From Physcia stellaris (lineage: Eukaryota; Ascomycota; Lecanoromycetes; Caliciales; Physciaceae): 64,000 nt of DNA. The first letter of the stretch is position 1. Each line of letters opens with the position of its first letter. Of the stretch, positions 21,990 through 33,832 are shown piece by piece. The notes below the pieces were generated by a model, which was given only the letters and a program-made list of their open reading frames with translations, searched no databases and had not been told where the DNA came from. Where the stretch lies: positions 496,001-560,000 of the forward strand of contig JABSSW010000022.1 in the NCBI GenBank assembly GCA_018902385.1. The letters run 5' to 3'. The position numbers and the translations under genes are program-made.

Positions 21990-23770
21990 ACACCCAACCC
22001 ACCAGCCTCACGCTTCAGCGCCGCGACGCCCACACAATTAACCACAAACAGGCTCGCACAAAGCCAGAACGGGGTCCCCAGGGGGATCCAGTCGCTGCGC
22101 ACCACGTAGCTAAACGCCGCGCTCCAGAAGAGCCCACCCAGCAGCGCGGCAACGGAAGCGGTCATGCCCGTGCGCACGTAGAACTCCGCCACCGACTCGC
22201 CGGCCGGGAGCGTGTACGTGCCGTACGAGGTCAAGCTGTCTAAAACGCCGGTACCGGAGGTATACACGCACATGGCGAGGATGAAGAACGGGACGCCGGC
22301 TGAGAAGCCGAGACCGATGATGCCGACCGTGTTCGCGACGAGGGAAGCCTGCGTTATGAGAAGGTCGATGGCCGATGCGCCCCCTCTGCTCGTGTAGCGT
22401 GGCTCGAGGAAAGTTTCTCGGAGCGTGGGTATGGCGAAGAGGCTGGCGGCTGAGATTAGGGATTTGAGCGCTAGTACGCGGTTGACGGTTGCGAGCGGCC
22501 AGCTGAGTGCGAGGGATGTGTATTGGGGTAGGATCACCTCGATGCGGATTGCCAAGACGTTGATGAAGAGGAGGATGATAACGGTGAACGTAGGGTTGGG
22601 CGCGGAGAAGAGAGTGAGCAGGGATGTGTAAGAGGCGCGGCAAGATCGGAGGACCAGCTGAGACAGAGAGGGTTGCTGTTTGAGGTTTTAGCAGAGTCAT
22701 GGAGAGAGGTAGAGGTTGGGAAGAATGCAGCACCTTTGGAGGAGTTAGGGAAGGGTCTACGGTCCTCATCGGTGATGTGGTGGTTGAATCGTCTTCATAG
22801 CTGGAGCGTAAGAATGGCTGCATAGTGTCTTCGGCAGGATCCTCAATTCCGTAATGCGATGGGATGAAAGTCGCGATACATGCCGTTAATAGAATAAAGC
22901 TTATGCCCAGTCCATTGAGGATGTAGACGTGGTTGCTAAGGAGTAACGACCCTATCGCTGAGCCAAAGACGCCACCGAGGTAGTAGGATGCGCTTATGTA
23001 ATTGTATGCGTTCGTCCTGTGAATGAGAGTCAGGCTTAGAGGCACCACTAGTCTAGTCCGATTGATGTAAGACCTACAGCTTCTCTGCCGGCGATATTTT
23101 TGCAATACAAGTTAAGACAATGGCTTGACGAACCAGGTCACCACCTCCAATAAGGTCGAATAGAAAGGCAAGAAGCACGACTTGTGTAGTCCAAGACTCG
23201 TGTAACCAGACTACATGATAAGAAGATATGAGAAGCAATTTCAAGACAGCCGAGAACCTGATATTTACGATAGAAATACTTACAGAAGAAGATGGAATAC
23301 AATACCTCCAACGCCGTGCAGCAGATACTTAGTATGACAAGACGGCGAAGACCAAATTGTGGGAGAAGTTCCTTGTATATTCCTAGTACAAGCAGAGCTG
23401 TTGTTGAGAGATCAGCATCTGATAGAGCACTATGTTGAAGTTGTCGCTACGAAAAGACGTTTCATCTTCACATCTGGGCGAAACAGATTGACTCACGTGG
23501 CAAGAATTGCAGAAACGAATCAACCCCATCGACCACACTCAGTTTTGACTGTATGATTGGCAATTTGCAGAGAGCTTCTTCAATCTCATAATTCGCACCT
23601 ATTGCCGATATATCATGGATTTGATAGAAGTTGAGACACTGCGCTTGCTGGAAAAGATACACTCGCGAACTTTTATGTAAAACAGATCCAAAGTTGCCCA
23701 ATGTCAGGATGGCTCCTAGTAGTAGAATGGGTCCGCGTGATGGTGATTTGGTTGAAGAAAGCAAATCCAT
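21962..23770 (-). CDS. MFS transporter of a fungal-specific group
   Basis: Exons 23770-23497, 23397-23284, 23210-23078, 23016-22734 and 22657-21962 sum to 499 aa in frame. The ATG at 23770 is used because the longer frame starts with TTG. A luminal/extracellular loop after the first helix has the pattern QAQCLNFYQ...EEALCKLPIIQSKLS, typical of a group of fungal MFS proteins with an extended first loop. Twelve hydrophobic segments follow, with a central hydrophilic loop carrying acidic and Ser/Thr residues. No substrate can be assigned. It adjoins the amino-acid catabolic neighbourhood but faces away from the permease. Confidence 0.85.
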
Positions 23771-24738
23771 CTCGAGGAAGAAGGGGTACGCGCTGAGCTC
23801 CAAAAAGCGAGCGCTACGGGTTCTTATGGGGGCATTACGACAGCCCAACAAGCTTGATCAGAAGCACAGCCTGTCATATGACATGCAGACGGCTGGTGAT
23901 AGATAGAATCATGACCGTTATGCCGGCATTGGGTGCAATGGTGTAGGGAGTAGAGTGGAACAGTGATCATTTACTTTGGATGGTGGTTGGGTGCGCTGGA
24001 AATTGGTTGGGTGCGACTAGTGCGCTGTCAGAAGACCTTCGGAATGAGATAGAATATCGCCTCGGCCCGACCCTCGATCCGACCCTTGCTTATCGCACAT
24101 TCGTCATTCACTCCAAGGTACCGAATGGGGGTAGCTATTTATAACTGCGACCCCGCGAATTTTGGATTTACCTTCCATAAGGTACTCGTACGTCATCATG
24201 AAAGGATTTGACTTTAGTGGGAGCACCCCCCAAATGTAAGATCCTACTAACCATTGATATGGAAAATTGCTGCTCTTGGATCGCACTCAAAATTAGCCAT
24301 CGTGAAATAGAGAGATTTTGCAGAGGACGAAGAATTTTGGTCGAGGCCACAGGAGATTTGGTTGATCGAACTCGGCGACAAGTCTAAATGGCTGGAATGA
24401 TTTGTATCGGAGGTCATGTAGAGCTCGGAGCTTATGGTCGAATTTGATCCATCTGAATACCCCGAGTACTAAGCCAGGTAGTCGCGTTTCTTGATTGACG
24501 CATCAGAAAAATCCGTACGTCATGCAATCCTTCAAGGGAATCTCAATCCATCAGCAGGAGACGTGTCTCCTCCATATACACACGCTAGGAAACAGGAATC
24601 AATCACTTTGGATTAGACGGAGATATTCACGAGTCCTTCGGAGGCGCAGCTCTTGGTGAATCATCACATCCGAACTCTTCTGTTGTTCAAGGTGCAGCAG
24701 TTGATTGTTACTGGTATCGAAATTACGACACCCAAAAA
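23771..24738. other. Intergenic region, about 1 kb
   Basis: Holds the MFS promoter and the 3' flank of the transcription factor. A short direct repeat TGGTTGGGTGCG occurs twice near 23983-24015. No gene is supported. Confidence 0.4.
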
Positions 24739-27342
24739 TCAAGCGAAAAACCCCTCCAATTGTCCCAATGGAGCAGCAGACAACCAATCTGGCGTCATCG
24801 AATCCAAAGAATTCGCAAAGGCAATCATTCGATCCCCCGTCAATCCCTCCTCCGAATTCCAGTCATGCAACGGCTCGAACTGCATTTGTGCATTCGCACT
24901 AGAATCATCGCCAGTCTGGACGCATTCTCCGTCTCCTACACCACCTCTACGGAAATTCTCATGTGTTTCTTGCTCGTGATCATGGGCTCTGGAAGCCACG
25001 ACCGAAGACGAAGAAGGTGCATGTAATCTCGTCAGCGTCTCATCAAGTTGCTGCAACTCGGCTTTTCGAAGTCCCGCGACGAGGTTCCCCCTAGAAACCA
25101 TCTCGTCGAGAATTAAATGAACCCTCGAAAGCCAGGGCTCGTCATCTTCCCGGACAAGGGTGGAGTCTACCATTTGGGTGACCAAGAGAACGACTGCGCA
25201 TGACCAGGTGGACTCGAGGTCGAATGGTATAAAACTTTCTGATGGGAAGAGCTGATCAGACTGGGTCTACGTAGTACTGGAGCAAAGTACGTTACCCAGG
25301 AGACTCTGAGCTTGGAGCGCACAAAGGGTTTTTAAGGTTTCGTTTGCGGATGCTATGCAGACTCGCAGTAAAGACCGTACAGTGCCAGTCAGCCTGACGA
25401 GCCGAGATCTCGTTGTCTCGACCTTCTTTTGCCATACAGCGTATAATAATGGTCGGATGGTTAGGAGGATGCACTGTAGGTTCTGGTTAAGTCTCTATCT
25501 TGATAGAACAAAACAGTGAGCTTTCAAAATCCACAAACCTGATGGTGAAACAGATGAAGGTACGCCGAAAGTCTCGAGATGCTGTTCATAGGGTTCTTCA
25601 AATGGAGAGGAAAATTGTTGTTTCGTTCGTCGTTTACGCTCGCAAGGTACTTGAGCGCATTCTTAACGCTGCCCAGGAACCGCCTGTCCATGCGACCCTC
25701 CTCGCCATATACAGCTTGCGGTGGGTATTGTCAGGACGACAACCTGGAGTGGCATGGGTGCATCACTTACTTTTGAGGATCAAAGTGGTCGCTTTAGCAA
25801 GCCTCACATGGATTGACAGGGCCAGCGACTTTTGTTCGGAGCCGGCAAATGCGGGGAGGTGTGCACTGATGTCTTGCTCCACTAGCTGTAGCGGTATTCC
25901 CATCAACGAGGACAGATGGCAGTCGAGGAGATATACAGTCCACCAGATCTCGCGGCATCTCTCCGTCATAGATATCGAGTGATGGCGGCTCTGGATATCA
26001 GTATGTAGCCCGGCCGACGCGGCTATCCGTAGGGCTTGTCCAACCTCAGGCCAGAGTAAGTGACGAGACACTGCATAAGATATTAAGGCTTACAAGACTG
26101 TACGCGCTAGCTCGCATGTCCAAGCATTGTAGATAAATTGCCGCGCAACACAATATCTCCAAGGACTGGATCGGGTTGTTGCAAAGGTACATGGTGTCTG
26201 GAAGCAGTTTCATTGCTTGCACGTACTCGGTGGCGCCTGGCGGTCGTCGATTTTGACCAACTCGAACGATGAAGGCTTTGCCAAGAGCTAGGATTAGAAG
26301 GTAATGAATATGCCATAGATCTGGGCATTCGCCCCGACGTAAGCGGTCGTGGTAATTAGAAAAATTGTGCATGAAGTCTTGCTCATCAAGTAAGTGGAAT
26401 ATTTGACAGCAATGAAATTTGACGGCGTTAATGAGAAATAGAGCAAAGTCGGGGGTGGGTAGCGTGGTTTCATCAAAGTCGGCCAGTCCACGCCGACCAT
26501 CCCAACCGAGGTCGTAGGTCTGGCCTTCAAAGAGTAGACTGGCTGCAGGAAGTGGAGTGTTGTAGACGCGTTCGTGGGCGTGACTTAGGATCCGCCTCGC
26601 AAAGGACCAGTTCGAGGATGGTGCAAGATAAGCTTGAGCATCCTTCAGAGTCAGTACTTGACTTCGATAATCCTCGTTGCTCTTGATTGGAAACTTACAT
26701 GGCTGGCCAGCCTTGTCGGCTACGTAAACTGAAGCACCGGACACCAAGGGATTTGTGAAATCATGATCTGTGGCGGTACTCTCTCTGCGTGTATCCTGCC
26801 CCGAATCGAGATGGGAATCGTCGATGGAGCGAGACGTCGTTGCAGATGTTGGTAGAGTGTGGGAAGGACCTACACCAACTACTCGTTGATGACCTCTTGA
26901 GTTGGATAGGCACACTCCCAGCGACGCACCTGCTTGCAAGTCTTGATTCTCGTTTTCCTCATGAGTAAGAGTAGGATCTAAGCGGTTCTGCTCAGTCTCA
27001 TGGCTACTGCGATGGTGGAAAAGTCCAGCTTGTCTTTCAAGCGTGGTAAGGAACCTTCAAGGATAAGCTTGGAGTTATTACTTTTCATCCTCCATTACCC
27101 GAGAGTGAAATACGTACTCCCTCGTCACAAAGACTTTTTGGTGTTCACTGTCGTAAACGCAGGAGAGGTTTCGCTTAGTGCATTGACTACAGGGGGTAGT
27201 AGCAGAACATTTGATCTTTTGCTGACGACAGCGGTTACAGCTATGAATACGCTGGCATCAAAAGCTTTATCGTACATGAACCATGATGAACGTACGCATT
27301 AGGTGCTCGCTTTCTCACGCGCTGCTGGCGTTGACTTTCCAT
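24739..27342 (-). CDS. Zn2Cys6 transcription factor with fungal_trans domain
   Basis: About eight exons from the ATG at 27342 (MESQRQQR) to the stop at 24739 can be joined with GT-AG introns into roughly 700 aa. The first splice creates a zinc cluster with spacing CX2CX6CX5CX2CX6C: CNRCRQQKIKC then CSQCTKRNLSC. The middle homology region is clear (NWSFARRIL, VGQALRIAASAGLHTD, ERCREIWWTVYLLDCHLSSLMG). The tail is acidic. It heads the amino-acid catabolic block on the same strand as the flavin oxidase, aldolase, PRODH and P5CDH and is the obvious candidate regulator. Its own upstream region carries three HGATAR motifs, which suggests nitrogen control. Confidence 0.87.
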
Positions 27343-27799
27343 ATCGCGTCTGGCAGGACTTGCCCATGATTTGCAGCTCTACTGCGAGCGAGTGACCGTG
27401 GCCATGAACCTCTGATTGGTATCGAGTATTACGTATGAGCTTCAAATCCAACGCGAGTGGGTGCATACAGCTTGACTCGGATTTGTTGAGATGGTCATCT
27501 CATACTCCGCATTCCGTCATCTGTAACATACCTTACCTTGCAGCTTATCGGACGATAGGAAGTCACGTGCAGATAAGGCACCGGCTTAAAGCTGCTTACC
27601 ACAACAAGAGTAGCAGCTCTTGGTATTCTTGGCATCCGGATCTTGACTTCCCCGCAAGCCCAGCTGTAAACAATACTTGAAGTGGAGAATCCAAAAATGG
27701 AGAAATTGCATTCTGTTGACTGTCTGTCTGATGAGACTTACTCAAACACCTCTTTCCTCAACTGGACCTTCCCTTCTATCCTTAGCCAGTTCCTCCCAG
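27343..27799 (-). promoter_or_regulatory. Transcription-factor promoter with three HGATAR sites
   Basis: HGATAR motifs are found at 27545-27550 (CGATAA on the minus strand), 27553-27558 (CGATAG) and 27571-27576 (AGATAA), about 200-235 bp before the ATG. A CACGTG box lies at 27564-27569 between them. HGATAR is the binding site of AreA-type nitrogen regulators. Confidence 0.5.
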
Positions 27800-29267
27800 T
27801 CACAGCCTGGCCTTAACCATCTTCGATTTCTCGCCGATCAGGTCACGAAGCTCCCGTGATGTCCCGATTCTCCAGCTGACAGATGTACCCCAGTCTTTGC
27901 CCCTCGAGTCTATTTCACGCCATTGCCACCGTGGAAGCTTCTGCTCTTTGTTGTTCAACAAGTCCACCACCCACTTGCCAAAGCTTGGCATCATCTTGAA
28001 TCCGTGGCCAGAATCGCCAGAGAGTACTACAAGTGACTTATTCGTACCCGGGACGAAATCGATACAATATTCCGAGTCTGCTGTGTCGGCGAACCAACAG
28101 AGCTTCTGTTCCACAAACGGCCTATCAGCCATCCATGGGAAAGTCTCCCGCAACAGCTGCCGTAGCTTTTGTTCATCTTCCAGTGGAATATAGTCCTGTG
28201 GAGGCGGCAGCTCATCATCAGGTGGCAAAGAGATACCTTGGTTGGAGATGTTGGTGTATCCGGTACCAAGTGGGCAAAGCTTGAACAGTCGAGTTTTTGG
28301 ATCCGGCTCGAAGAAGAAACCCAAATCTCGCACGTTGGTTGTCGGGATACCGCGAAGATAGTCAGTTTCCGCTGCAGTCAGTTGTACATGTGCGACCGAC
28401 CAGCATCGGGCAACAACAAAATTCCCTAGGCTTGGAATCAATGAAGCCCCATAGGCACCTAAAGCACATATGGTTAGATCAGCCATGTGGTGTTTGCCGT
28501 CCGCTGTCTTGACACCGACGCATCGACTTGTTTTGTCGCCTCCTTGAGGTCCTGTTCCAGTAGAAGCAGAAGCGAACGCAGACTCGTCAGCGTAAAGCAA
28601 CTCCACAGCTTTGCCTGCCGACTCCCCAGGACAAATTTTACACCTCGGTTCGCACAATGCTCCCAGATTCCTCGGATCGCATCTGCGGAGTGAGCGTAGC
28701 CTGCAATCCGGTTGAAGTACCCTTTAAATCCTGTCAATGGTCCTGTGTATTGCCAGGTATGGTCCCTAAAGTCCTTGGGGTCATTCAGCCGTCTTATTTC
28801 AGGAGCGAACGTGGAATGCGACGAAATCGAGGAAAGCGCTTTTTCGAGATGGTCAACGGCTTTCTGGGGAGCTCTTCCAGTTGCAGCAACAACATAACCA
28901 GTCTGATGGTAGTAAGGTCCGAAAGGGGAGTCTTCCAGCCTTCTATAGCGTCCTATTCCTCTCACAGTCCTTATTAGCCATTAATTCGAGCGTGCGCTTG
29001 AATTGATATGATTATTTGATTCGGATGCCCAATGCGGGGAATAGTGAAGAGGAAACCCACAAGAGCCAGATCTGTGTAAAAGGCGTCTTCATACTCAGCG
29101 CGGATGATCTTGTTAAGATCCCAAGCTGCTGAATATCTTGAAGGGATCGTTTCAGCACGGTCGATGACAGTGACGTTAACGTGACCTGAGTTGATCAAGT
29201 GCAATGCTGTGGACAGGCCCCATGCACCGCTTCCAAGGATGATTATATGAGAGTCTTTGCCTGTCAT
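27800..29267 (-). CDS. FAD-dependent amine oxidase, fructosyl-amino-acid/sarcosine oxidase family, one apparent frameshift
   Basis: The ATG at 29267 opens with an FAD-binding fold (IIILGSGAWGLSTALHL). One intron follows at about 29050-28950 with an uncertain junction. Conserved parts are FGPYYHQTGYVVAA, KLCWFADT (the cysteine that binds FAD covalently in this family) and VVLSGDSGHGFKMMPSFG. The protein ends in ARL, a peroxisomal PTS1-like tripeptide. The reading frame breaks once, between GVKFVLG and AGKAVELLYADE, exactly at a four-C run (28624-28627) that reads GGGG in the gene; one extra G would restore continuity. Such enzymes oxidise secondary amines (fructosyl amino acids, sarcosine, pipecolate or saccharopine). 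In this neighbourhood an imino- or N-alkyl-amino acid substrate is plausible. Confidence 0.8.
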
Positions 29268-29684
29268 TGCTAGGAGCAGATCTCTGAAGCTGCCCGAATG
29301 GCGGAATGGTGAAGCGTGCTGAATCGGAGCATGGCCATTATGCGCACAAGATGTGGCAACTTAGGCTTTTACAGACGTACAGCGCTGCCAGAGCTTCGCT
29401 ATGATCTAGGGCCATGTCGCGCACAAGAAATGGCAACAATGTCCTTGAGGAGTAGGTGGCGACCCAGTAAACCCACAGAGATTGGCAGAAAGATCGGTAG
29501 GAGTTCGGCAGAACACCAGTATGCATCGGCTTGTCCTCCGACTCCATTTCTCGGCTCTCCCGACACATCTGCCGTCTTCCCGATGCGGCGACGGCAGCAA
29601 ACCGACAATACCTATGAGACAGTTGTGCTTAGTCCGTCATCTGTGTTCTACTTCATCTTATGTAGTAAGATCTCATCATTGATC
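29268..29684. promoter_or_regulatory. Divergent promoter region, flavin oxidase and membrane-protein gene
   Basis: About 417 bp between two divergent ATGs. Open frames here on both strands lack family motifs. No clear HGATAR cluster is seen. Confidence 0.35.
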
Positions 29685-30671
29685 ATGGCCGCCTTGAACT
29701 CTATTCCCGATCCCAATGTTGCTGTTCAGAACATGAGACTACGAGCAGCGGTCAGGTCCCCTCGATCCTACAAGTCCTTTTCAATAAACTATGCACACGG
29801 AAGAGAAACACCATAGTTGGAACTGGGACAAGATTGGGACAAGATTGACAATCGATACCACCAGTGCAGCCATAGCTGCTGGACTCGTAGCCCCCATCAT
29901 TACAATAATCGACAGGTAGTCTCTGCGCCGGAACTCTTCCACGAACGGACTCAATCGAGATACGCCAACTGTGATCGCTGATTCATATCTAGGGCAGTCA
30001 TTGAGAGAGTCTCAGGCCGCGCATCCTTTATCGGATCATGCCGTACCTCCCTGCGACAGCTAATCCTCCGCCCACATACATTTCTTCTCGCCCGTCCAAC
30101 GAGAATCGTCATGCTGCTATACATCTGTACCTACTCTACTGCGAATCTTGTGGATACACTAAGCTCCACCGTACGCGATCAGCGGGCGAGCGCAACAACA
30201 AGTGGCTTCGCAAAGTTCAGCGCCGTCAGTTTCGTCAATATCAGTCTAGCCCTGTACAAGGACAGTAATTTCACCAAGATGTTCGGAACCATAATGCCCC
30301 GTTCATTGTCACCTGCCAGCTACGTGTTTCTGGCTCTTCGAGACTCGATGACTATCTTTGCGTCGTTCAATGTCCCGCCAAAAATCGCACCGATGCTACC
30401 GGAAACCTTGGAGCGCTCTTTCAGCCGGCTTTCCATAGCACAATTTACTGTTCCTGCTCTTGTCCAGATGTTGAACTCACCGCTGCATCTACTGGGTTTG
30501 GATTTGTATAACAGAAATCATAGAACCCCGATTGGAGACCGCCTGAGGAAGGTGAGGATAGACTGGCCTGCAACAAGTCTTGCGAGGATGTGCAGGGTCG
30601 TTCCTGCTTTTGGGATTGGAGCTACAGTGAACCATCAGACAAGAGCAGTTATGATGAGTCAGATTGATTAG
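29685..30671 (+). CDS. Conserved fungal membrane protein, probably mitochondrial, function unknown
   Basis: The protein core runs from TIDTTSAAIAAGLVAPIITI through an intron (about 29916-29992) into IIDRAVIERVSGR, then TANLVDTLSST and FVNISLALYKDSNFTKMFG. It continues with FLALRDSMTIFASFN and PLHLLGLDLYNR. This is the pattern of a widespread uncharacterised fungal integral membrane family with weak mitochondrial-carrier-like character. The ATG at 29685 fits, but the junction joining it to the core (near 29757-29843) has a poor donor and is uncertain. It lies inside the amino-acid catabolic block, which raises the possibility of a transport role in mitochondria; this is inference. Confidence 0.6.
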
Positions 30672-30906
30672 GAAAGCACAGCGTGCTGGAATGTTAATAT
30701 ATAAGGAATCTACGGCTTAGGCATCTACATTTAAAGCTCTCTCGCGAAGGCACTGAGTAGTGACGTTGTGATCATACTCCAAAATTTGAGGTCCTCTAAG
30801 GACACATCTAACGGAGATTGCGCAGGTCGAAGCAAAGAAGGCTGACCTCAAGCCTCCAACGTTCGTCCCCCCATTTCTGATACTAAAGTCACGGCATCTT
30901 CGCTCC

Positions 30907-31866
30907 TTACTCGTCCTCAAGCCTCCCCAGCGGCCGCATGACCTCCTCAATCCTCTTCCTCACCCCCTCCTCCGGCTCCTCATACGGCCTCCTCGGCCTC
31001 AACAGCCGCACCGCATCCTCAATTCCCGCCCTCGGCCCCGTCATGATCGCCGCAGCATATTTCGTGCACGCAACGCCCGCCTTCGTCGGCGCCTCGGCAA
31101 GAGACAGCGTCTGCTGCAACTTCAACGCCTCGTCCCCCCTACCCTCCTTCCAGAGCTCAAAAACACGAACAATGGCTCTCGGAAACACATTCGCAAACGC
31201 CGCGATGCACCCCGCGCTCCCGACCGCCAGTCCGCCGAGCAAAAAGTCCGCCTGTCCGCCGAAAACCGCAAAGCGCCACGGCGGGAACACGGCCGCGAGG
31301 CGAGCGATCTTGGCCACGGAGCCGCAGGTGAGTTTCACGCCCACGATGTTGGCGTGCCGCCCCGCGATCTCGGCGATGATGTCCGAGTCGAGGTCGAGCC
31401 CGTTGCAGACGGCGGGGAAATTGTAGATCAGGATCGGCAGCGGGCACTGCGCCGCGACCTGGGCGTAGAAGCGCTTTACCACGGCCGGGGTGGTCTGTTT
31501 CCCGAAATAGGCGCACGGCAGCAGCAGCACGTAGTCGGCGCCCGCGGCGGCGGCGTCGGCGACGTAGGAGAGCACTTGCGAGGTCGAGTGCCCGCCCACG
31601 CCGGCTATTAGGGGGTAGTTGGGAGGCACGGATTGCCGGGCGGTGAGCAGGAGCTGTTTTCGTTCCGAGCGCGAGAGCAGGAAGGTTTCGGCGTTTGTGC
31701 CGAGGATGACGAGTCCGGTTAGGGGGGTTTGCGAGAGGTAGGTGTAGTATGCGGATTGGGCGGGGAGGTGCAGGGTGTCGGTGGAGGGGTCGAAGAAAGT
31801 TATCGCGGGGGCGTAGACGCCCGGTTGGGGGACGGGGTGGGTGTGTCTGTGCGGGTTGGAGCCCAT
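30907..31866 (-). CDS. DapA-family aldolase, 4-hydroxy-2-oxoglutarate aldolase-like
   Basis: One exon of 319 aa (ATG at 31866). It is a TIM-barrel lyase of the dihydrodipicolinate synthase/HOGA family. The substrate loop reads VILGTNAETFLLSRSER (GTTGE position), the catalytic tyrosine is in LIYNFPAVCNG, and the Schiff-base lysine is in IVGVKLTCGS. A fungus does not need bacterial DapA, since lysine is made by the aminoadipate route, so a catabolic aldolase is expected. 4-Hydroxy-2-oxoglutarate, cut to pyruvate and glyoxylate at the end of hydroxyproline breakdown, is the best fit given PRODH and P5CDH next door. Other 2-keto-3-deoxy acid substrates are possible. Upstream HGATAR motifs occur at 32149-32154 and 32248-32253. 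Confidence 0.85.
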   Translation of the reverse strand: MGSNPHRHTHPVPQPGVYAPAITFFDPSTDTLHLPAQSAYYTYLSQTPLTGLVILGTNAETFLLSRSERKQLLLTARQSVPPNYPLIAGVGGHSTSQVLSYVADAAAAGADYVLLLPCAYFGKQTTPAVVKRFYAQVAAQCPLPILIYNFPAVCNGLDLDSDIIAEIAGRHANIVGVKLTCGSVAKIARLAAVFPPWRFAVFGGQADFLLGGLAVGSAGCIAAFANVFPRAIVRVFELWKEGRGDEALKLQQTLSLAEAPTKAGVACTKYAAAIMTGPRAGIEDAVRLLRPRRPYEEPEEGVRKRIEEVMRPLGRLEDE

Positions 31867-32274
31867 GGTGAGTATTGGCGCGTTCAGGTCACGTTGGGTG
31901 TGGCATATGTCGGAGCATCATTGTCGCTGTATGTACTTATTCATTTTAGGGTCGATGGAGCTCCAATTGGTCGCAAGATATCGAGACTGCTTCGGTACAT
32001 GCGTCTCGGGGTTCAAGCCGAGAGTATCGGGATATCTTGCCGACAGCTTTCGCCAACGAATCGATCCGGACAACGTGCTCAACTCCGCATGCATGTGGCA
32101 TCAGGGAATCGTAGGCGAGTTGATGAGAGAGACGTGGCAAGCCAATGCTTATCTGCATATCTAGCTGCAGATGCACATGTCAAGTTTGATGGACATCGCG
32201 GGACGACAAAATGACCATTGGAAGTCGCGTGATGTCAGAGTCAACGACTATCACATGAACAGTGGAAGAACGTC
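31867..32274. promoter_or_regulatory. Aldolase promoter region
   Basis: A 408-bp gap. On the minus strand it contains AGATAA (32149-32154) and TGATAG (32248-32253), both HGATAR-type. No gene is seen. Confidence 0.4.
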
Positions 32275-33832
32275 TCAGACTCCGCCCCCTCTCCAGCTCC
32301 TCCTCCCCATCATCACATCACCGATTCTCCTCCTCAGCTCCCCCGCCAGCGCCGGCATCGCGTCCTTCACCGCCCCTGTAGCCCCCTGATTCTCCACTGC
32401 CCTTCGCACAAGATACTGCATACACTCCCTCACGCTGCCCCACGTCAAGCACTTGTACACCCTCGGCACCTCCATCCCCATTCCCGTCCCACCCTCCTTT
32501 ATCTCCCCCTTCCTCTCCCGTACAGCATCCTCCCCATGCTGCACGAGTTGACAGCCCAGTGGATCCGCCATCCCCTGCAACTGTCCGAATTCCGGCATCG
32601 TCCTCAGCCTGCCCTGCCCCTGCAACTCTTGGATCAAGTGACTAGCCCTGGACACCGAGTCCGGATTATGGCCCGCGAGGAAGAGTTGCAAACGCGGGAA
32701 CCGGTCGTTGGCGGGGACGCCGCCGATATCCCCACGCAGCAGATCGCGCACGATGCCGTTGTAGCAGTCGTCCGTCTGGCCTTTGGTGTCCCAGATGCGC
32801 GAGCGGATGTCGTTGGAGATGTAGGCGCCGCGCACGAGTTTGATGGCTAGGGTCCAGCCTTCTTGGTGCGCGAGCTGGAGCTGGTGCGCGAGTTTTTGGC
32901 GAGAGGCTTTCAGGTAGGCTTGGAGGGTGTTGTAGATTACGGCAGTTCCGTCCGGGGCGCGGTTGTGTTTGCGCATGAGGGTGATGGTCCAGCTGTCGAT
33001 TGCTGGCTGGAGCATTTGTTGCTCCGAATCGATCCAGATTCTGCAATTGCGCGTGATGGCTTTTTGGACAATGGTGTCCATGGCAGAAATGAAAGCTGGG
33101 GGAGGGGGGCATTCGTGGAGTAGGGAGGAGGTTATCCTAGTGCCGGCTCCGGACAATCTATGCCGACGAGATCAGCGGAGATATGGGGCAGGCAGGGAAG
33201 AATGGAAACGTTACGTACTTGATGCCTAGGTAGTCTCCGTCACTTAGCATATCCAGCGTCTCCAGATTACCTCGCCTCCACCACTCCAACTCCTCATCTA
33301 CCGGCGCCACCGCGTCTGAAACACAGGCATCCGGCTGACTCCCCTTTGGAATCTCGATCTCTTTCCCATAGCAAAGTACGACTCCTGAAAACCCCAAAGC
33401 TCGGATCTGGGCAACTTTGGCTTGGATTTCCGCTTGATTTGTGCCCGCACAGAACTGGTCGTAAATCAGTGGTTTGACGATAGCTCTCAGAATTGGATTC
33501 TTGTCCGGATCCAATATGCGGGACTGGGAGGTGGAGATTTTATTCAAGAGGGCGAAGCCAGGAGTGAAGAGGACGGGGGAGGAGAAGAAGGCTCCGAGGA
33601 AAAGACTACGCAGGATGCTGGATGTTGGAAGCCGGGCTAATGCTTGTTGAGGTTCTCTTGCCCTTGAGTCTGGGCGTTCGGAGAGGTCTGCGTATCGTCT
33701 GTTTGGCAAGGAAGGGTCTGTAGACGAACTGCGTGCGGCTACCAGAGAGACTATGGGACGAAATTGTATCGTATGAACCGGAAAGCAAACCCTTAGCAGT
33801 TGCGGACCTCTAGTCGGCGTAAGATGAGGCAT
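32275..33832 (-). CDS. Proline dehydrogenase family, mitochondrial
   Basis: Exons 33832-33219 and 33157-32275 sum to 498 aa. The N-terminus is rich in Arg/Ser and lacks acids over about 40 residues (mitochondrial presequence-like). The PRODH barrel has YLGIKLSGAGTR (made by splicing), IWIDSEQQ, LAIKLVRGAYI, EFGQLQGMADPL and VYKCLTWGSV with VRRAVENQG at the end. These are the FAD and substrate-binding blocks of eukaryotic PRODH. Some usually conserved positions differ: GHN rather than SHN, and CLTWG where YLPYG or VPFG is common. A shifted preference toward hydroxyproline is possible but not shown. It would feed electrons to ubiquinone and deliver P5C (or 3-hydroxy-P5C) to the P5CDH at 36111. 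Confidence 0.9.
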
